Counted from the stretch's first letter, positions 8,009 to 16,926 are shown. The stretch is DNA of 64,000 nucleotides from Bryobacterales bacterium (GCA_016713735.1 JADJOP010000004.1:310001-374000), one strand, 5' to 3'. Program-made: numbers and translations. Notes: generated by a model not told the origin, from the letters alone.

Positions 8009-9220
8009 TCACCGCGCTTCGGGCGTCACGGCGAGGCCCTCGCTGAACGGCAACTCGGTGGGTAGCGCCACCAGGTCGCCTTCCTTCAGCCCGTCGAGCA
8101 CCTCGACATGCGTGATGCTCGAGACGCCCGTCTTCAGCACGCGCCGCTGCAGCTTCCCCGCCGCGGCTACATAGGCCACCGTGAGGCCGTTCTCGCGCCG
8201 CAGCGCTTCCTTGGGTGCGATGAGAGCGCCTTCCACCGTCTTGGAAAGGATAGTCGCGTTCACGTTCGCCCCGGCGGGCAAAGTGCGGTCGGCGTTCTCC
8301 ACGCGGCACACCACCTCGCCCACCTGCCGCGAGCCGCTGGCTACGATGCGCGCCGGCATCTTCTCCACGCGCCCGGCCCATTTGCGCCCCGGCTGTGCGT
8401 CCCAGGTGAACTCCACCGGCATGCCCACGGCCACGCGCCCCATCTCCGGCTCATCCACGGCGACAATGGCGCGCAGCTCTTCCAGCCTGCCCACTTCGGC
8501 AATGGCCGCGCCGTTCTCCATCACCGCGCCCGGCTTCACCTCCAGGCTATACACCGTGCCCGCCATCGGACTCACCACGGCTGTCCGCGCCAGCGCCGCA
8601 CGCGCCACGGCCAGCACCGATTCGGCCTCCTTCACCCGCGCCCGCGCTGAATCGACCGCCGGACGGTCGAGTTCGAGCGTGAGCCTCCGCTTGCGCAGGG
8701 CTTCGACGCGCGCCTCGGCCAGGGCCGCGCGGTCCTGGGCCTGTTCGAGTTCGAGCCGTGTGGCCGCTTGCGAGGCCACCAGCGCTTCGAGGTTCTTCAC
8801 CCGTCGCCGGGCCTGCTCGCCCTCCACGCGCGCCGTGGCCAGCTCGCCTTCCAACTCGGCCACCAACTGCCGCGCCGGGCCGCGCTCAGCCGCCGCCAAT
8901 CCCGCCCGCGCCTGTTCCAGCGCCGCTTCGGCCTGCACCACCGCCGCCCGCGCCGCCGCGGCATCCATCGCGCCCACGGCCTGCCCCGCACGCACGGTGT
9001 CGCCCAGTGCAATCGAAAGCGTGGCCAACTTGCCCGCCATCGGCGCACGCACCACGGCCCAGTCCATGGGCTCAATGCGCGCGTTTGTCCCCAGCGTGCT
9101 CACCAGCCGCCCGCGGCTCACCTTGGCAAAGGGGACCACCGCCGGGCCGCTGCGCCCCAGGGTCCAATACGCCAAGCCCGCCGCCGCCAACACGGCCCCG
9201 CCGACTGCGATCCACTTCAT
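8009..9220 (-). CDS. Efflux periplasmic adaptor (HlyD/RND membrane-fusion protein family)
   Basis: The 403-residue protein starts with MKWIAVGGAVLAAAGLAYW, a single N-terminal anchor or signal. A lipoyl-like half follows (VVRAPMAGKL near residue 60), then a long coiled-coil hairpin rich in Ala, Glu and Arg at about residues 75-215, and the second lipoyl half (VVSPMAGTVYSLEVKPG). Beta-barrel and membrane-proximal domains make up the C-terminal half. This is the adaptor that links an inner-membrane pump to an outer-membrane channel. No pump or channel gene is next to it. ATG 9220 is preferred over an upstream in-frame start because it overlaps the previous stop as ATGA. Confidence 0.85.
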   Translation of the reverse strand: MKWIAVGGAVLAAAGLAYWTLGRSGPAVVPFAKVSRGRLVSTLGTNARIEPMDWAVVRAPMAGKLATLSIALGDTVRAGQAVGAMDAAAARAAVVQAEAALEQARAGLAAAERGPARQLVAELEGELATARVEGEQARRRVKNLEALVASQAATRLELEQAQDRAALAEARVEALRKRRLTLELDRPAVDSARARVKEAESVLAVARAALARTAVVSPMAGTVYSLEVKPGAVMENGAAIAEVGRLEELRAIVAVDEPEMGRVAVGMPVEFTWDAQPGRKWAGRVEKMPARIVASGSRQVGEVVCRVENADRTLPAGANVNATILSKTVEGALIAPKEALRRENGLTVAYVAAAGKLQRRVLKTGVSSITHVEVLDGLKEGDLVALPTELPFSEGLAVTPEAR

Positions 9221-9696
9221 GAGCGCGGCTCCACACACCAGCCGAAGAGCAGTTCCCATTCAGCCGCTTCGATCGCCGCTACCATCATCCGTTCCGCCTC
9301 GCTGCCGCGCCGCCGCACCTGTTCATATAGATCGATGAACGCGAACGGGTCCCACTGCGTTCCATGGCTCCAGCCCAGCTCGGCCGACGCCGCGTGCAGG
9401 GCAGGGAAGAGGGCATGCCGCCCCACGCGGCGAAACCAGTAGGCCGCGTTGCCGGGGTCGGGCTCCTGGCGGTGCAGGATACCGTGCCAGTAGCTGCCCT
9501 CGGCGCTGTGGATCTCCTGCGCCACCTCGTGCGCCTTGGTCCAATCGCCCCAGCGCAGCCAGAGCCCGGCCAGGGCCGCCTCGCCCGCGCGTGCATCGGG
9601 AAACAGCTCCGCCGCCTCCAGGGGTGATCCCCCTGGCGGCTGCTTCAGCGCCAACAGATGGTCGATCCGCGGGGAGTAGGAGGACACTGGCCCCAT
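9217..9696 (-). CDS. Conserved hypothetical protein (HGILHR...WFRRVG type)
   Basis: A soluble 159-residue protein, first of a three-gene minus-strand run. Conserved-looking motifs are GSYWHGILHRQEPD and NAAYWFRRVGRHALFPAL in the middle, and a helical C-terminus with ERMMVAAIEAAEWELLFGW. I recall similar uncharacterised proteins in Acidobacteria and Planctomycetes but no assigned function. Its TGA overlaps the adaptor ATG by 4 bases, so translation is probably coupled. It starts just past the terminator of the PEP-CTERM gene, so its promoter must lie in or near that short gap. Confidence 0.72.
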   Translation of the reverse strand: MGPVSSYSPRIDHLLALKQPPGGSPLEAAELFPDARAGEAALAGLWLRWGDWTKAHEVAQEIHSAEGSYWHGILHRQEPDPGNAAYWFRRVGRHALFPALHAASAELGWSHGTQWDPFAFIDLYEQVRRRGSEAERMMVAAIEAAEWELLFGWCVEPRS

Positions 9697-9702
9697 TCTC
9701 TC

Positions 9703-9744
9703 AAAAACGAAACGGGGCGGACCGTAGCAGGCCCGCCCCGTTTC
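9703..9744 (-). terminator. Rho-independent terminator after the PEP-CTERM gene
   Basis: A perfect 12-bp inverted repeat (9709-9720 with 9733-9744; GAAACGGGGCGG arm) encloses a 12-base loop. On the minus strand it is followed by TTTTT at 9707-9703. It sits 27 bases past the PEP-CTERM stop codon. Confidence 0.88.
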
Positions 9745-9771
9745 TTCAGATTGAGTCTCTGATCTTGTTGG

Positions 9772-10533
9772 TTACTTGCGCAGACGGCGACCGAAGAAGC
9801 CGAGGCCCACGAGGCCGATGCCCATCAGGGCCATCGAGGTCGGTTCCGGAACGTTGTTGTTGCCGCCACCGCAGAGCCCCTGGTCTTCGCAGCGAACGTC
9901 GAAGTCGTACAGGACCCGAACCGTGGTGCGCTGGTTGGTCTGGAGCTGCTGCAACACCGAACCGCCGGCGCTGAACGCCGAAAGGTCACTGGCGTCGATG
10001 AACACGTTGAAGGTGCCGGGGCCGACCACGCCGGTCAGATTGAAGATCTGCGCCGAGGAGCCGGAACCGACCGACGAAGTGATCGACGGCGGGGTGAAGG
10101 TGACACCCGAGGTGCCGAGGAAGTCCAGGTTGCCGTCGCTCGCCGTGGCGTTAAACGGGCCAAACGCCAGGTTGGCGTTGCCGCCAAAGCTGCCCGCCGC
10201 CGGAGCGTTCGGGTTGCCCGTGTCGGTCCCGTTGAACAGGGCACCCACGTTGACGTTGGCGCTGATCACAGCCGGATTGGAGCTGAGGTTTTCAGCGCGG
10301 GCGATCTCGCTGATCGCTTCCGTTTCGATGGAGAGCTGCCACCAGTTGAGAACGTACACTTCACCAGGAGCCAGCGCCGGGAGACCCGGAACGGACAAGA
10401 ACTGGTTCAGCGTCGCCGTGAAGTCCGTGCCGGCCGAGATGGTCCCACCGACAAAGGAGTCTGTAATCTGCGTGGCGCTGGCGTTGAACGCCAGGAGGCC
10501 CGAAAGAGCCAATCCCAAGAAGAATTTTTTCAT
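9772..10533 (-). CDS. PEP-CTERM sorting-domain protein
   Basis: A 253-residue exported protein. The N-terminal signal peptide is MKKFFLGLALSGLLAFNASA. The mature part is low in charge, rich in Gly, Ser, Asn and Thr, and predicted beta. The C-terminus is a classic PEP-CTERM signal: VPEP, a hydrophobic helix (MALMGIGLVGLGFFG) and a basic RRLRK tail. Such proteins are processed by an exosortase and placed on the outer surface or in exopolysaccharide. No exosortase is in this window. A good Shine-Dalgarno (GGAGG, six bases from ATG), a strong promoter and a terminator make it a well-defined single-gene unit. Confidence 0.9.
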   Translation of the reverse strand: MKKFFLGLALSGLLAFNASATQITDSFVGGTISAGTDFTATLNQFLSVPGLPALAPGEVYVLNWWQLSIETEAISEIARAENLSSNPAVISANVNVGALFNGTDTGNPNAPAAGSFGGNANLAFGPFNATASDGNLDFLGTSGVTFTPPSITSSVGSGSSAQIFNLTGVVGPGTFNVFIDASDLSAFSAGGSVLQQLQTNQRTTVRVLYDFDVRCEDQGLCGGGNNNVPEPTSMALMGIGLVGLGFFGRRLRK

Positions 10534-10902
10534 CCACTACCTCCGAAGAGAATTGTTTGCTAGTTGCTACACGTCTAGCTTCTTCGTAATGGTACGAACT
10601 AGGACCAAAAGTGTCAAGTGACAATTTGGATAAAACGCACAGAATCTTCGTGTTGGGCGGAGATGCCCGCATTGGAGGGTAGTACTAAGGCGGACGTCAC
10701 AACCACCCCTGTGGGGAGGTAAGGGGGTACAGCTTCAATGGGATACTAGAACTTCTCGGTGTATTTCCTCATGGATCCCATAGTACCCTTAGGCGCATCG
10801 ATTTTTGCCGCGGGTTCGCCTCCTTGGCCAGCCGTTTTGCAGGGCCGCCGGCGCCGCCATTGCCCAAAACAATTGGATCGTGATATGTTCGGGCAGCAGC
10901 GT
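10534..10902. other. Intergenic region, 369 bases
   Basis: The left part holds the promoter and Shine-Dalgarno of the minus-strand PEP-CTERM gene. The rest, about 10620-10885, is less GC-rich than the coding sequence and shows no tRNA, repeat array or open frame I can support. It should contain the plus-strand promoter for the gene at 10903, but no clear box pair was found. Confidence 0.5.
10589..10617 (-). promoter_or_regulatory. Sigma-70-type promoter of the PEP-CTERM gene
   Basis: On the minus strand a perfect -35 box TTGACA (10617-10612) is separated by 17 bases from TACCAT (10594-10589), which matches four of six -10 positions. Transcription would start about 45 bases before the start codon at 10533. 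TTGTCAC lies just upstream of the -35. Confidence 0.72.
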
Positions 10903-11238
10903 ATGCCGACCTATCGCATCTTCCGCATGAAAGACCACGTCCGACAGAGCTTCCGTTGGGCGGCCCACACTCTGGGAATGGCCAACGTGAAGCCGAGGGA
11001 TTACGTGGAGCAGGAGCAAACGGTGGAGGCATCGTCGCCGTATGCGGCCTGGATGGACGTTCGCGAATCGGGCCAGCCGCTGGAGGTGGGCGACCTGCTG
11101 CAGGCCGATGCCGGGTTGCTCTATCTCTATAAGTACGTCGGGCTGGAGGAAGCCCGCTGGGTGATGCCCGAGGTCAAGCCGGAGGCGGCCGCGGCAGGTT
11201 TGGAACAGCCTACCCCCACGGGTGCTGTAACCGCATAG
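10903..11238 (+). CDS. Small conserved acidobacterial protein (MPTYRIFRMKD type)
   Basis: A soluble 111-residue protein beginning MPTYRIFRMKDHVRQSF. The open frame extends upstream to 10759, but that part is Arg/Pro-rich non-coding sequence, and I recall similar acidobacterial proteins starting at this methionine. An alternative ATG at 10885 adds six residues. Features are YAAWMDVRESGQPLEVGDLL and YKYVGLEEARWVMPEVK, a compact alpha/beta domain without known function. The 2H phosphoesterase gene follows about 50 bases later on the same strand. Confidence 0.7.
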   Translation: MPTYRIFRMKDHVRQSFRWAAHTLGMANVKPRDYVEQEQTVEASSPYAAWMDVRESGQPLEVGDLLQADAGLLYLYKYVGLEEARWVMPEVKPEAAAAGLEQPTPTGAVTA

Positions 11239-11287
11239 GACCGTGCCGAGCGGGGGCCTCGCGCAGCGCGGGCGCAACCGGGCTATT

Positions 11288-11947
11288 ATGGATGCTGCTA
11301 TGGACCTGCCTCACCGAGGCGCCGAGCGGATCAACAGTTTCGCCCTGGTCACCTACATTCCGGATCCGCTGGCGTCGTTCCTGAACAATCTGCGTGAGGA
11401 ACTGGAGGCTGCCGGCCCCGCGCCTCGCGCGCATGTGACGCTGCTTCCGCCGCGTCCGATCCAATGCCCCACCTCCAACGCCGTGCGGCAACTGGGCGGC
11501 CAGGTGGCCGAGCTGGATGCCTTTGAGCTGACGCTGGGCGAGCCAGCGCTGTTTGCCGCCACCAACGTGGTCTACATCTCGATTGAGCAGGGGATGGACC
11601 AGTTGCAGCGCATCCACGGCATGCTGAACGAAGCCACGCTGGGCTACAACGAGCCATTTCCCTATCATCCGCATGTGACGCTGGCGCAGGGGCTGTCGAC
11701 CTCGGCGGCGCCGCAGGCGCTGGAGTTGGCGCGCATCCGTTGGGCGCAATACAGTCAGGTGCGGCGGTTCCTCGCCGAATCGGTGGTCTTTGTCCAGAAT
11801 ACGCTCGACAACCAGTGGCTCGACCTGGCGGAGATTCACCTGGGGGCGAAGAACCGGCAGCCGGCGCCGGTGCTGGCCACGCGGGCGCCCCCCGGGCGGC
11901 CCCCCCGGGGGGGGGGCCTGGGCGGGGGGCGCAGCCACCGGCACTAG
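11288..11947 (+). CDS. 2'-5' RNA ligase-like 2H phosphoesterase; C-terminal tail doubtful
   Basis: Two H-x-T motifs of the LigT/2H phosphoesterase fold are present: HVTLLPP near residue 48 and HPHVTLAQ near residue 125, each in a repeated half-domain. Members act on RNA or nucleotide 2'-5' or cyclic phosphates; the cellular substrate here is unknown. ATG 11288 is chosen; ATG 11300 is also possible. Homology ends near DLAEIHLGAKN. The last 25 or so residues are read through a C/G-rich stretch at 11888-11929 and may not be real. Confidence 0.75.
   Translation: MDAAMDLPHRGAERINSFALVTYIPDPLASFLNNLREELEAAGPAPRAHVTLLPPRPIQCPTSNAVRQLGGQVAELDAFELTLGEPALFAATNVVYISIEQGMDQLQRIHGMLNEATLGYNEPFPYHPHVTLAQGLSTSAAPQALELARIRWAQYSQVRRFLAESVVFVQNTLDNQWLDLAEIHLGAKNRQPAPVLATRAPPGRPPRGGGLGGGRSHRH
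11888..11929. repeat. C/G homopolymer stretch
   Basis: The segment consists almost only of C and G runs, including six C followed by ten G. It lies at the 3' end of the 2H phosphoesterase gene, close to the end of a convergent gene, as with the block at 4464. A sequence-quality problem is likely. Confidence 0.6.
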
Positions 11948-12006
11948 GAAGTGCGCGCGGCATCGCGGTGAGGAACCGCCCGGTGCTGGTCCGGCGCGCA
12001 GGCCTG

Positions 12007-12489
12007 CTACTCGAAGAGGCCGATCTGGCGTTGTTCGCCGTCGCGTTTGCCCTTGGATTTGGCCTGGCCGCCGATGACGCCGAGGACGCGGGCGGCGCGG
12101 AGGGCGGTGCGGGGCGCGAAGATTCGCTGGTTGTTCGCCGTTGGGTCGGGCGGAGTGTAGGTGACGCCGCCGGGTTCGACGGTGAGCAGATTATTGGGGA
12201 CAACGCCCTGCAGGAGGTCGTCGTCGCGGAACTCCAATTGAATCCAGAGGCCCTCGGTTTTGGGCCGGCTGCGGAAGAGGCGCTGTTCCTGAAACGGCGC
12301 AGGGCCTTCGGTATCCCTCACAAAACAAACGAGCTTCACCTCGGCCAGGAGGATTTCGTGGAGGGCGCCCTCCGGGCTCAGCACGTGCAGGGGGCCGGAG
12401 CCGAGGGCCTCGGTGGAGTCGAGATAGCCGCCGACCGGAGCCCGGTCAAAGCGGTGGACGACCACTTTTTTGCTGGTGGATGCACTCAC
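12007..12489 (-). CDS. Conserved hypothetical protein (VVVHRFDR / PNNLL type)
   Basis: A 160-residue protein with KKVVVHRFDRAPVGGYL at the N-terminus, EVKLVCFVRD near residue 52, GLWIQLEFRDDDLLQGVVPN near residue 82, and TPPDPTANNQRIFAPRTALR. The strands and the internal similarity of the two halves suggest a small beta-barrel, possibly PilZ-like in shape, but this is inference. I recall it as a family conserved in Acidobacteria without known function. It is divergent from the recombinase gene, and the AT-rich 95-base gap between them should hold both promoters. Confidence 0.7.
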   Translation of the reverse strand: MSASTSKKVVVHRFDRAPVGGYLDSTEALGSGPLHVLSPEGALHEILLAEVKLVCFVRDTEGPAPFQEQRLFRSRPKTEGLWIQLEFRDDDLLQGVVPNNLLTVEPGGVTYTPPDPTANNQRIFAPRTALRAARVLGVIGGQAKSKGKRDGEQRQIGLFE

Positions 12490-12584
12490 GAAGCCGTCGT
12501 TTCCCCTGCTGGCGGGGCGTTTCGAGGAGACACGAAACGCCTTTATGTTTCAAACAATTCCGCAAATATTGTATCATTGGCACA

Positions 12585-13574
12585 ATGAACGTGGGCTTGA
12601 ACAGAGGCAGGCGTGAGGACGTCAGTCTGCCCGTTTCGGCCCGGAAGCGCGCCACGAAGCTACCGGGAGCGCCGGAGCGGCCAGATTCCCGGCTAAACGG
12701 GCTGGTGCGGCAATTCCTGACGCATGCCCGGCTGGAGAAGGGTCTGTCGGCAAATACGCTGGAAAGCTATGGACGGGACCTGGAGCGCTATGCCGCGCAC
12801 ACGCTGGAGCATTTCGGCGATCAGGCTCCCACTGCTGAGAGCGTACGGGCCTATTTGGATTCTTTATACGCCGCCGGGTTGAGCAGCCGGACGATTGCCC
12901 GCCACCTGACGGCGCTGCGGACGTTCACCGTGTTTTTGCAGAAAGAGCGCATTCTCGATTCCGACCCGGTGGGGACGATTCCGCTGCCGAGGCAGTGGCG
13001 TAAGCTGCCCAAGCGGCTGTCGGAGGAGGAGATGGTCCGGCTGGCGGCGGCTCCGGACGCGGGCACGCCGACGGGCTTGCGCGACCGGGCGATGATTGAG
13101 CTGTTGTATGCCTCGGGCCCGCGCGTGAGCGAGCTCTGCGGCCTGGAGATTCGCAACCTGGACCTGGAAATGGGGCTCATTCGCGTGACGGGCAAGGGCA
13201 ACAAACAGCGGCTGATTCCGTTTGCGCCTTCGGCGGGGCGGGCGATCACCGATTATCTGGCCACGGGCCGCGGGGCGCTGTTGAAGGGCCGGCCCAGCTC
13301 CTATTTATTCATTACCGCCCGGGGCGGTCCACTTACTCGCCAGGCATTCTGGCACATCATCTCTCTTGCCGGGCGCAAGGCGGGCATCGCGCAGAAACTA
13401 ACCCCCCATCTGCTGCGGCACACCTTTGCGACCCATCTCTTGGAAGGAGGCGCGGACCTGCGCAGTGTGCAAACCATGCTGGGTCACGCCGACATCTCCA
13501 CGACACAGATCTACACGCACGTGCTGCCATCGCGGCTGCGCGGGGCCATTGAACGCCATCATCCCCGTGGGTAG
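12585..13574 (+). CDS. xerD: Tyrosine recombinase, XerD-like
   Basis: A 329-residue tyrosine recombinase. The N-terminal SAM-like core-binding domain begins near residue 35 (HARLEKGLSANTLESYGRDL). The catalytic residues are visible: Arg in ASGPRVSELCGL, His-x-x-Arg in HLLRHTFATHLL, His in LGHADISTTQ, and the nucleophile Tyr in QIYTHV. It resolves chromosome dimers at dif with XerC. The start is ATG 12585 in an AT-rich stretch, which gives about 30 residues more than usual; a later start is possible. No attachment sites or cargo genes surround it, so a housekeeping Xer role is more likely than a phage integrase. Confidence 0.87.
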   Translation: MNVGLNRGRREDVSLPVSARKRATKLPGAPERPDSRLNGLVRQFLTHARLEKGLSANTLESYGRDLERYAAHTLEHFGDQAPTAESVRAYLDSLYAAGLSSRTIARHLTALRTFTVFLQKERILDSDPVGTIPLPRQWRKLPKRLSEEEMVRLAAAPDAGTPTGLRDRAMIELLYASGPRVSELCGLEIRNLDLEMGLIRVTGKGNKQRLIPFAPSAGRAITDYLATGRGALLKGRPSSYLFITARGGPLTRQAFWHIISLAGRKAGIAQKLTPHLLRHTFATHLLEGGADLRSVQTMLGHADISTTQIYTHVLPSRLRGAIERHHPRG

Positions 13575-13604
13575 CGGGATGCGGTTAGCGAACGGAGCCC
13601 TTTC

Positions 13605-14936
13605 ATGAGCGATTACATGTTCATGCTGGAAAGCCACATGCGGCCCCAGCAATTTGCCGTGGTGCAACAGGTGCAGGCGGCGGCCGAAGCCGCCGGGCTG
13701 AACGTCTTCCTGAGCGGCGGGGCGATGCGCGACATGTTGGGCGGTTTCCCGCTGCAGGATGTCGACTTCACGGTGGAGGGCAATCCGGCGAAGATCGTGA
13801 AGGCGCTGACGGCCAAGGACGGCGTGACGGTGCTCTCGGAGAACCCGCTGCGCAAGTCGTGGGAACTGAAGTTCCCTTCCGGCGTGGTGAGCGAGATCGG
13901 GATGGCGCAGGAGGCGCATTACGCCAAGCCGGCGTCGAAGCCGGTGGTGAAGCCGGCGACGATCCACGAAGACCTGCGGGGGCGCGATTTCACGATCAAC
14001 GCCATCGCGCTGTCGCTCAACCGCACCTCGCGCGGGCTGCTGATCGACCCCACCAACGGGCAGGGCGATCTGGAAGCGCGGGAGATCCGCACGACGGGCA
14101 ACTACACGCTCTACGACGATCCGGTGCGCATTCTGCGCATGCTGCGCTTCAAGGCGCGGCTGGGCTTTGAGATCAGCGCGCGGACGCAATCGCAGTATGA
14201 GAACGTGCGCGAGGCCAAGCTGGAAGAGAAGATCACGCCAGAGCAGTTGTACCGCGAGTTGCGGGCGATGGCCGATGAACCGAATCCGGGGCTGCTGATT
14301 GAGACGCTGGAGCGGGAAGGGCTGCTGACGCTGTTTTCGCCGACGATTAACGGCGCCAAGCTGAACCTGGCGGGCCATGAGAAGCTGCTCAGGCTGCGGC
14401 AGATGGTGCCGTTCGGGGCGGAGTTTCACTCGGAGAACCTGGGGCTGTTTCTGTTCGTGCTGACGGAGAATCTGACGCCGAAGGAGAAGTCGGGGCTGGT
14501 GAAGTTCCTCGGGATTCCGAAGGCCGACCTGAACGCGATGACGAAGCTGGACGCGGCGTCGAAGAAGCTGGAGTCGACGTTGAAGTCGGCGAAGCTGAAC
14601 AAGGCGTCGCTGGTGTACCAGACGCTGCTGACGGCGCCGGGCGAACAGGTGTTGTACCTGGCCTACAAGTCGGGGCAGCGGCTGGTGCAGGACCGCATCA
14701 AGAAGCACCTGACGCAGTATTTGCCGGGGGTGCTGGAGATTACCGAACAGGAAGTCTCGAATTGGTGCGGGCTGTCGCCGGACGATGCGAAGTTCGCGCA
14801 GAAGCACAAGGACTACATTCTGGGGCGGCTGGATGGGCGCATTCGCAAGCCGGCGCCGGAGCCGATTCCGGAGCCTGAGCCGCCGCCGTCGGGGCGGATG
14901 TTGCGGCAGCCGAGCGCGGCGCGGGCGACGCGGTAG
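13605..14936 (+). CDS. CCA tRNA nucleotidyltransferase / poly(A) polymerase family protein
   Basis: A 443-residue class II nucleotidyltransferase. The N-terminal head domain has LSGGAMRDMLGGF and the metal-binding DVDFTVEG near residues 45-50, followed by RGRDFTINAIAL and the DDPVRILRMLRFKARLGF helix near residue 165. These are family hallmarks for adding CCA, A or C residues to RNA 3' ends. The C-terminal half is helical, with a Pro-rich tail (PEPIPEPEPPP). Motifs alone do not separate CCA-adding, A-adding and poly(A) polymerase activities. It lies 30 bases after xerD and converges on the ABC exporter with a single base between stops. Confidence 0.86.
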   Translation: MSDYMFMLESHMRPQQFAVVQQVQAAAEAAGLNVFLSGGAMRDMLGGFPLQDVDFTVEGNPAKIVKALTAKDGVTVLSENPLRKSWELKFPSGVVSEIGMAQEAHYAKPASKPVVKPATIHEDLRGRDFTINAIALSLNRTSRGLLIDPTNGQGDLEAREIRTTGNYTLYDDPVRILRMLRFKARLGFEISARTQSQYENVREAKLEEKITPEQLYRELRAMADEPNPGLLIETLEREGLLTLFSPTINGAKLNLAGHEKLLRLRQMVPFGAEFHSENLGLFLFVLTENLTPKEKSGLVKFLGIPKADLNAMTKLDAASKKLESTLKSAKLNKASLVYQTLLTAPGEQVLYLAYKSGQRLVQDRIKKHLTQYLPGVLEITEQEVSNWCGLSPDDAKFAQKHKDYILGRLDGRIRKPAPEPIPEPEPPPSGRMLRQPSAARATR

Positions 14937-14937
14937 A

Positions 14938-16746
14938 TCACACCGGGCGGGGAAGCGGAGCGCCGTTGCCAGGGGCCAGGCTCGAAGGGCCTGTGGGGAG
15001 GGCCTCACGGCCTTCGCCCACTTGTTGACGCCACATGGCGAAGTAGAGGCCTTTGTTGGCGAGCAGTTCATCGTGGCGGCCGGATTCGACGATGCGGCCG
15101 CGTTCCAGAACATAGATGCGGTCGGCGTGCATGACGGTGGAGAGCCGGTGCGCGATGACGCACGTGATGGCTTCGCGGCGCGAGGCGACGTTGCGGATGG
15201 TCTGGCTGATCTCTTCTTCGGTGAGGGAATCGAGGGCTGACGTGGCTTCGTCGAACACCAGCAATTCGGGTTTGCGGAGCAGGGCGCGGGCGATGGAGAG
15301 GCGCTGCTTCTCGCCGCCGGAGACCTTTACGCCGCCTTCGCCGATGACGGTGTCGAGGCCTTGACCGGCGCGGGCGAGGAGGGATTCGACGGCGGCCTGT
15401 TCGAGGACGCGGAGGCACTCGGCGTCGGTGGCGCCGGGGCGGACGAAGGTGAGGTTTTCGCGGATGGTGCCGGAGAAGAGCTGGGCGTCCTGGGTGACGA
15501 AGCCGATGCGTTCGCGGAGGGCGTCGATGTCGATTTGGTCTTCGGGCGTGCCGTTGTAGAAGATGTGGCCCGATTTCGGACGGTAGAGTCCGACTAAGAG
15601 CTTGACGAGCGTGGTTTTGCCCGCGCCGGAGGGGCCGACGAAGGCGATGGTGTCGCCGCGGCGGGCCTCAAAGCGGATGTCTTCGAGGGCGGCGGTGTGG
15701 GCCGACTGGTGTTGGAAGGTGACGTTGTCGAAGGCCAGTGTTTCCAGGGGTCCGATGGCGACGGGGTGATCGGGGCGAGGCTCGGGGGCGAGCTTCAGGA
15801 TGGCCTCGAAGTTGCCGAGGGAGACCTCGGTTTCGCGGTAGATGTTGATGACGTTGCCGAGTTCCTGGAGCGGTCCGAAGATGAAGAACGAATAGATAAA
15901 GAGGGAGAAGAACTGGCCGACGGTGATGCGTTGTGTGAAGATCAGGTAGAGCATCAGGAAGAGGATGGAGGTGCGGAGGAAGTTGACGCAGGTGCCTTGG
16001 ATGAAGCTGAGGCTGCGCAGGTAGCGGACCTTCTTCAGTTCGAGCTTGAGGATCTTGCTGGTGGTGGAGTTGAGGCGGCCGATCTCCTGCTGCGCGAGGC
16101 CGAGGCTTTTCACGAGCTCGATGTTGCGCAACGACTCGGTGGTGGCGCCGGCGAGCGCGGTGGTTTCGCCGACGATCTGTTTTTGAACGACCTTGATCTT
16201 GCGGCTAAGCACGGAACTGAGGCCGCCGAGCAGGGGCACGGTGAGCAGGTAGGCGGGGACGATGGACCAGTGGACGCGCACGGCGTAGAGGGTGACGAAG
16301 ACGACGCCGATCAGGGTGGTGAAGACGAGGTTGATCGAGGTGGAGATGAAGCGTTCGACGTCGGTGCGGACCTTCTGCAGTTTGCCGAGTGTTTCGCCGG
16401 AGCGCTGGTCCTCAAACATCATGTAGGGGAGTTCGAGGGAGTGGCGGATGCCGTCGGCATACATGCGCGCGCCGACCTGCTGGGTGATGAGGTTGACGCA
16501 GTAATCCTGAAAGTTCTTGGCGACGCGCGAGACGAAGGCCACGCCGACGGCGGCGGCGAGCAGGACGCTGACGCCGCGGATGAACTCGGCTTGCGAGTAA
16601 TCGTTGTAGCGGGTGGCGTAGGAGTCGATGATGTGGCGGAAGATGAGGGGATCGAGGAGGGAGAAGATCTGGTTGATGGCGGCGAGGACGAGCGCGCCGG
16701 CGGCGAGCTTCCAGTGTGCGCGCAGGTATTGATACAGAATGCCCAT
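14938..16746 (-). CDS. ABC exporter, fused permease and ATPase (MsbA-like)
   Basis: A 602-residue half-transporter. Residues 1-310 hold six transmembrane helices of the type I exporter fold. The nucleotide-binding domain follows, with Walker A GPSGAGKTTLVKLL near residue 375, the Q-loop around GFVTQDAQLFSG, the signature VSGGEKQRLSIARALL, Walker B LLVFDEATSALD, and the switch His in VIAHRLSTV. It should work as a homodimer exporting lipid, peptide or drug; the cargo is not evident. Neighbours give no clue. A divergent DUF302 gene starts 180 bases upstream. Confidence 0.9.
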   Translation of the reverse strand: MGILYQYLRAHWKLAAGALVLAAINQIFSLLDPLIFRHIIDSYATRYNDYSQAEFIRGVSVLLAAAVGVAFVSRVAKNFQDYCVNLITQQVGARMYADGIRHSLELPYMMFEDQRSGETLGKLQKVRTDVERFISTSINLVFTTLIGVVFVTLYAVRVHWSIVPAYLLTVPLLGGLSSVLSRKIKVVQKQIVGETTALAGATTESLRNIELVKSLGLAQQEIGRLNSTTSKILKLELKKVRYLRSLSFIQGTCVNFLRTSILFLMLYLIFTQRITVGQFFSLFIYSFFIFGPLQELGNVINIYRETEVSLGNFEAILKLAPEPRPDHPVAIGPLETLAFDNVTFQHQSAHTAALEDIRFEARRGDTIAFVGPSGAGKTTLVKLLVGLYRPKSGHIFYNGTPEDQIDIDALRERIGFVTQDAQLFSGTIRENLTFVRPGATDAECLRVLEQAAVESLLARAGQGLDTVIGEGGVKVSGGEKQRLSIARALLRKPELLVFDEATSALDSLTEEEISQTIRNVASRREAITCVIAHRLSTVMHADRIYVLERGRIVESGRHDELLANKGLYFAMWRQQVGEGREALPTGPSSLAPGNGAPLPRPV

Positions 16747-16926
16747 GGTTGGAATCTCTCCCGATCCGTACAGGTTCCATTGTCGCTGATGGGAGGGGGA
16801 GAAAGGAGGTAAGAGGAGACGGAAGGCTGGAATTCCCGCGCGTTCGGCGCTATTCTACGGGCGGAGCGAAGATCCAGCCACTTCCCCACCGGCTCAGGTT
16901 CGTGAGCGGGTGAACTGGAGGGTGTC

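Noticed and set aside
12585..13574. Tyrosine recombinase as integrase of a mobile element
   Set aside because: No direct repeats, tRNA gene, phage or transfer genes nearby; sequence fits housekeeping Xer recombinases.
13398..15113. 571-codon minus-strand frame over the nucleotidyltransferase gene
   Set aside because: Arg/Leu/Pro/Gln-rich translation without domains; crosses the ends of three real genes.
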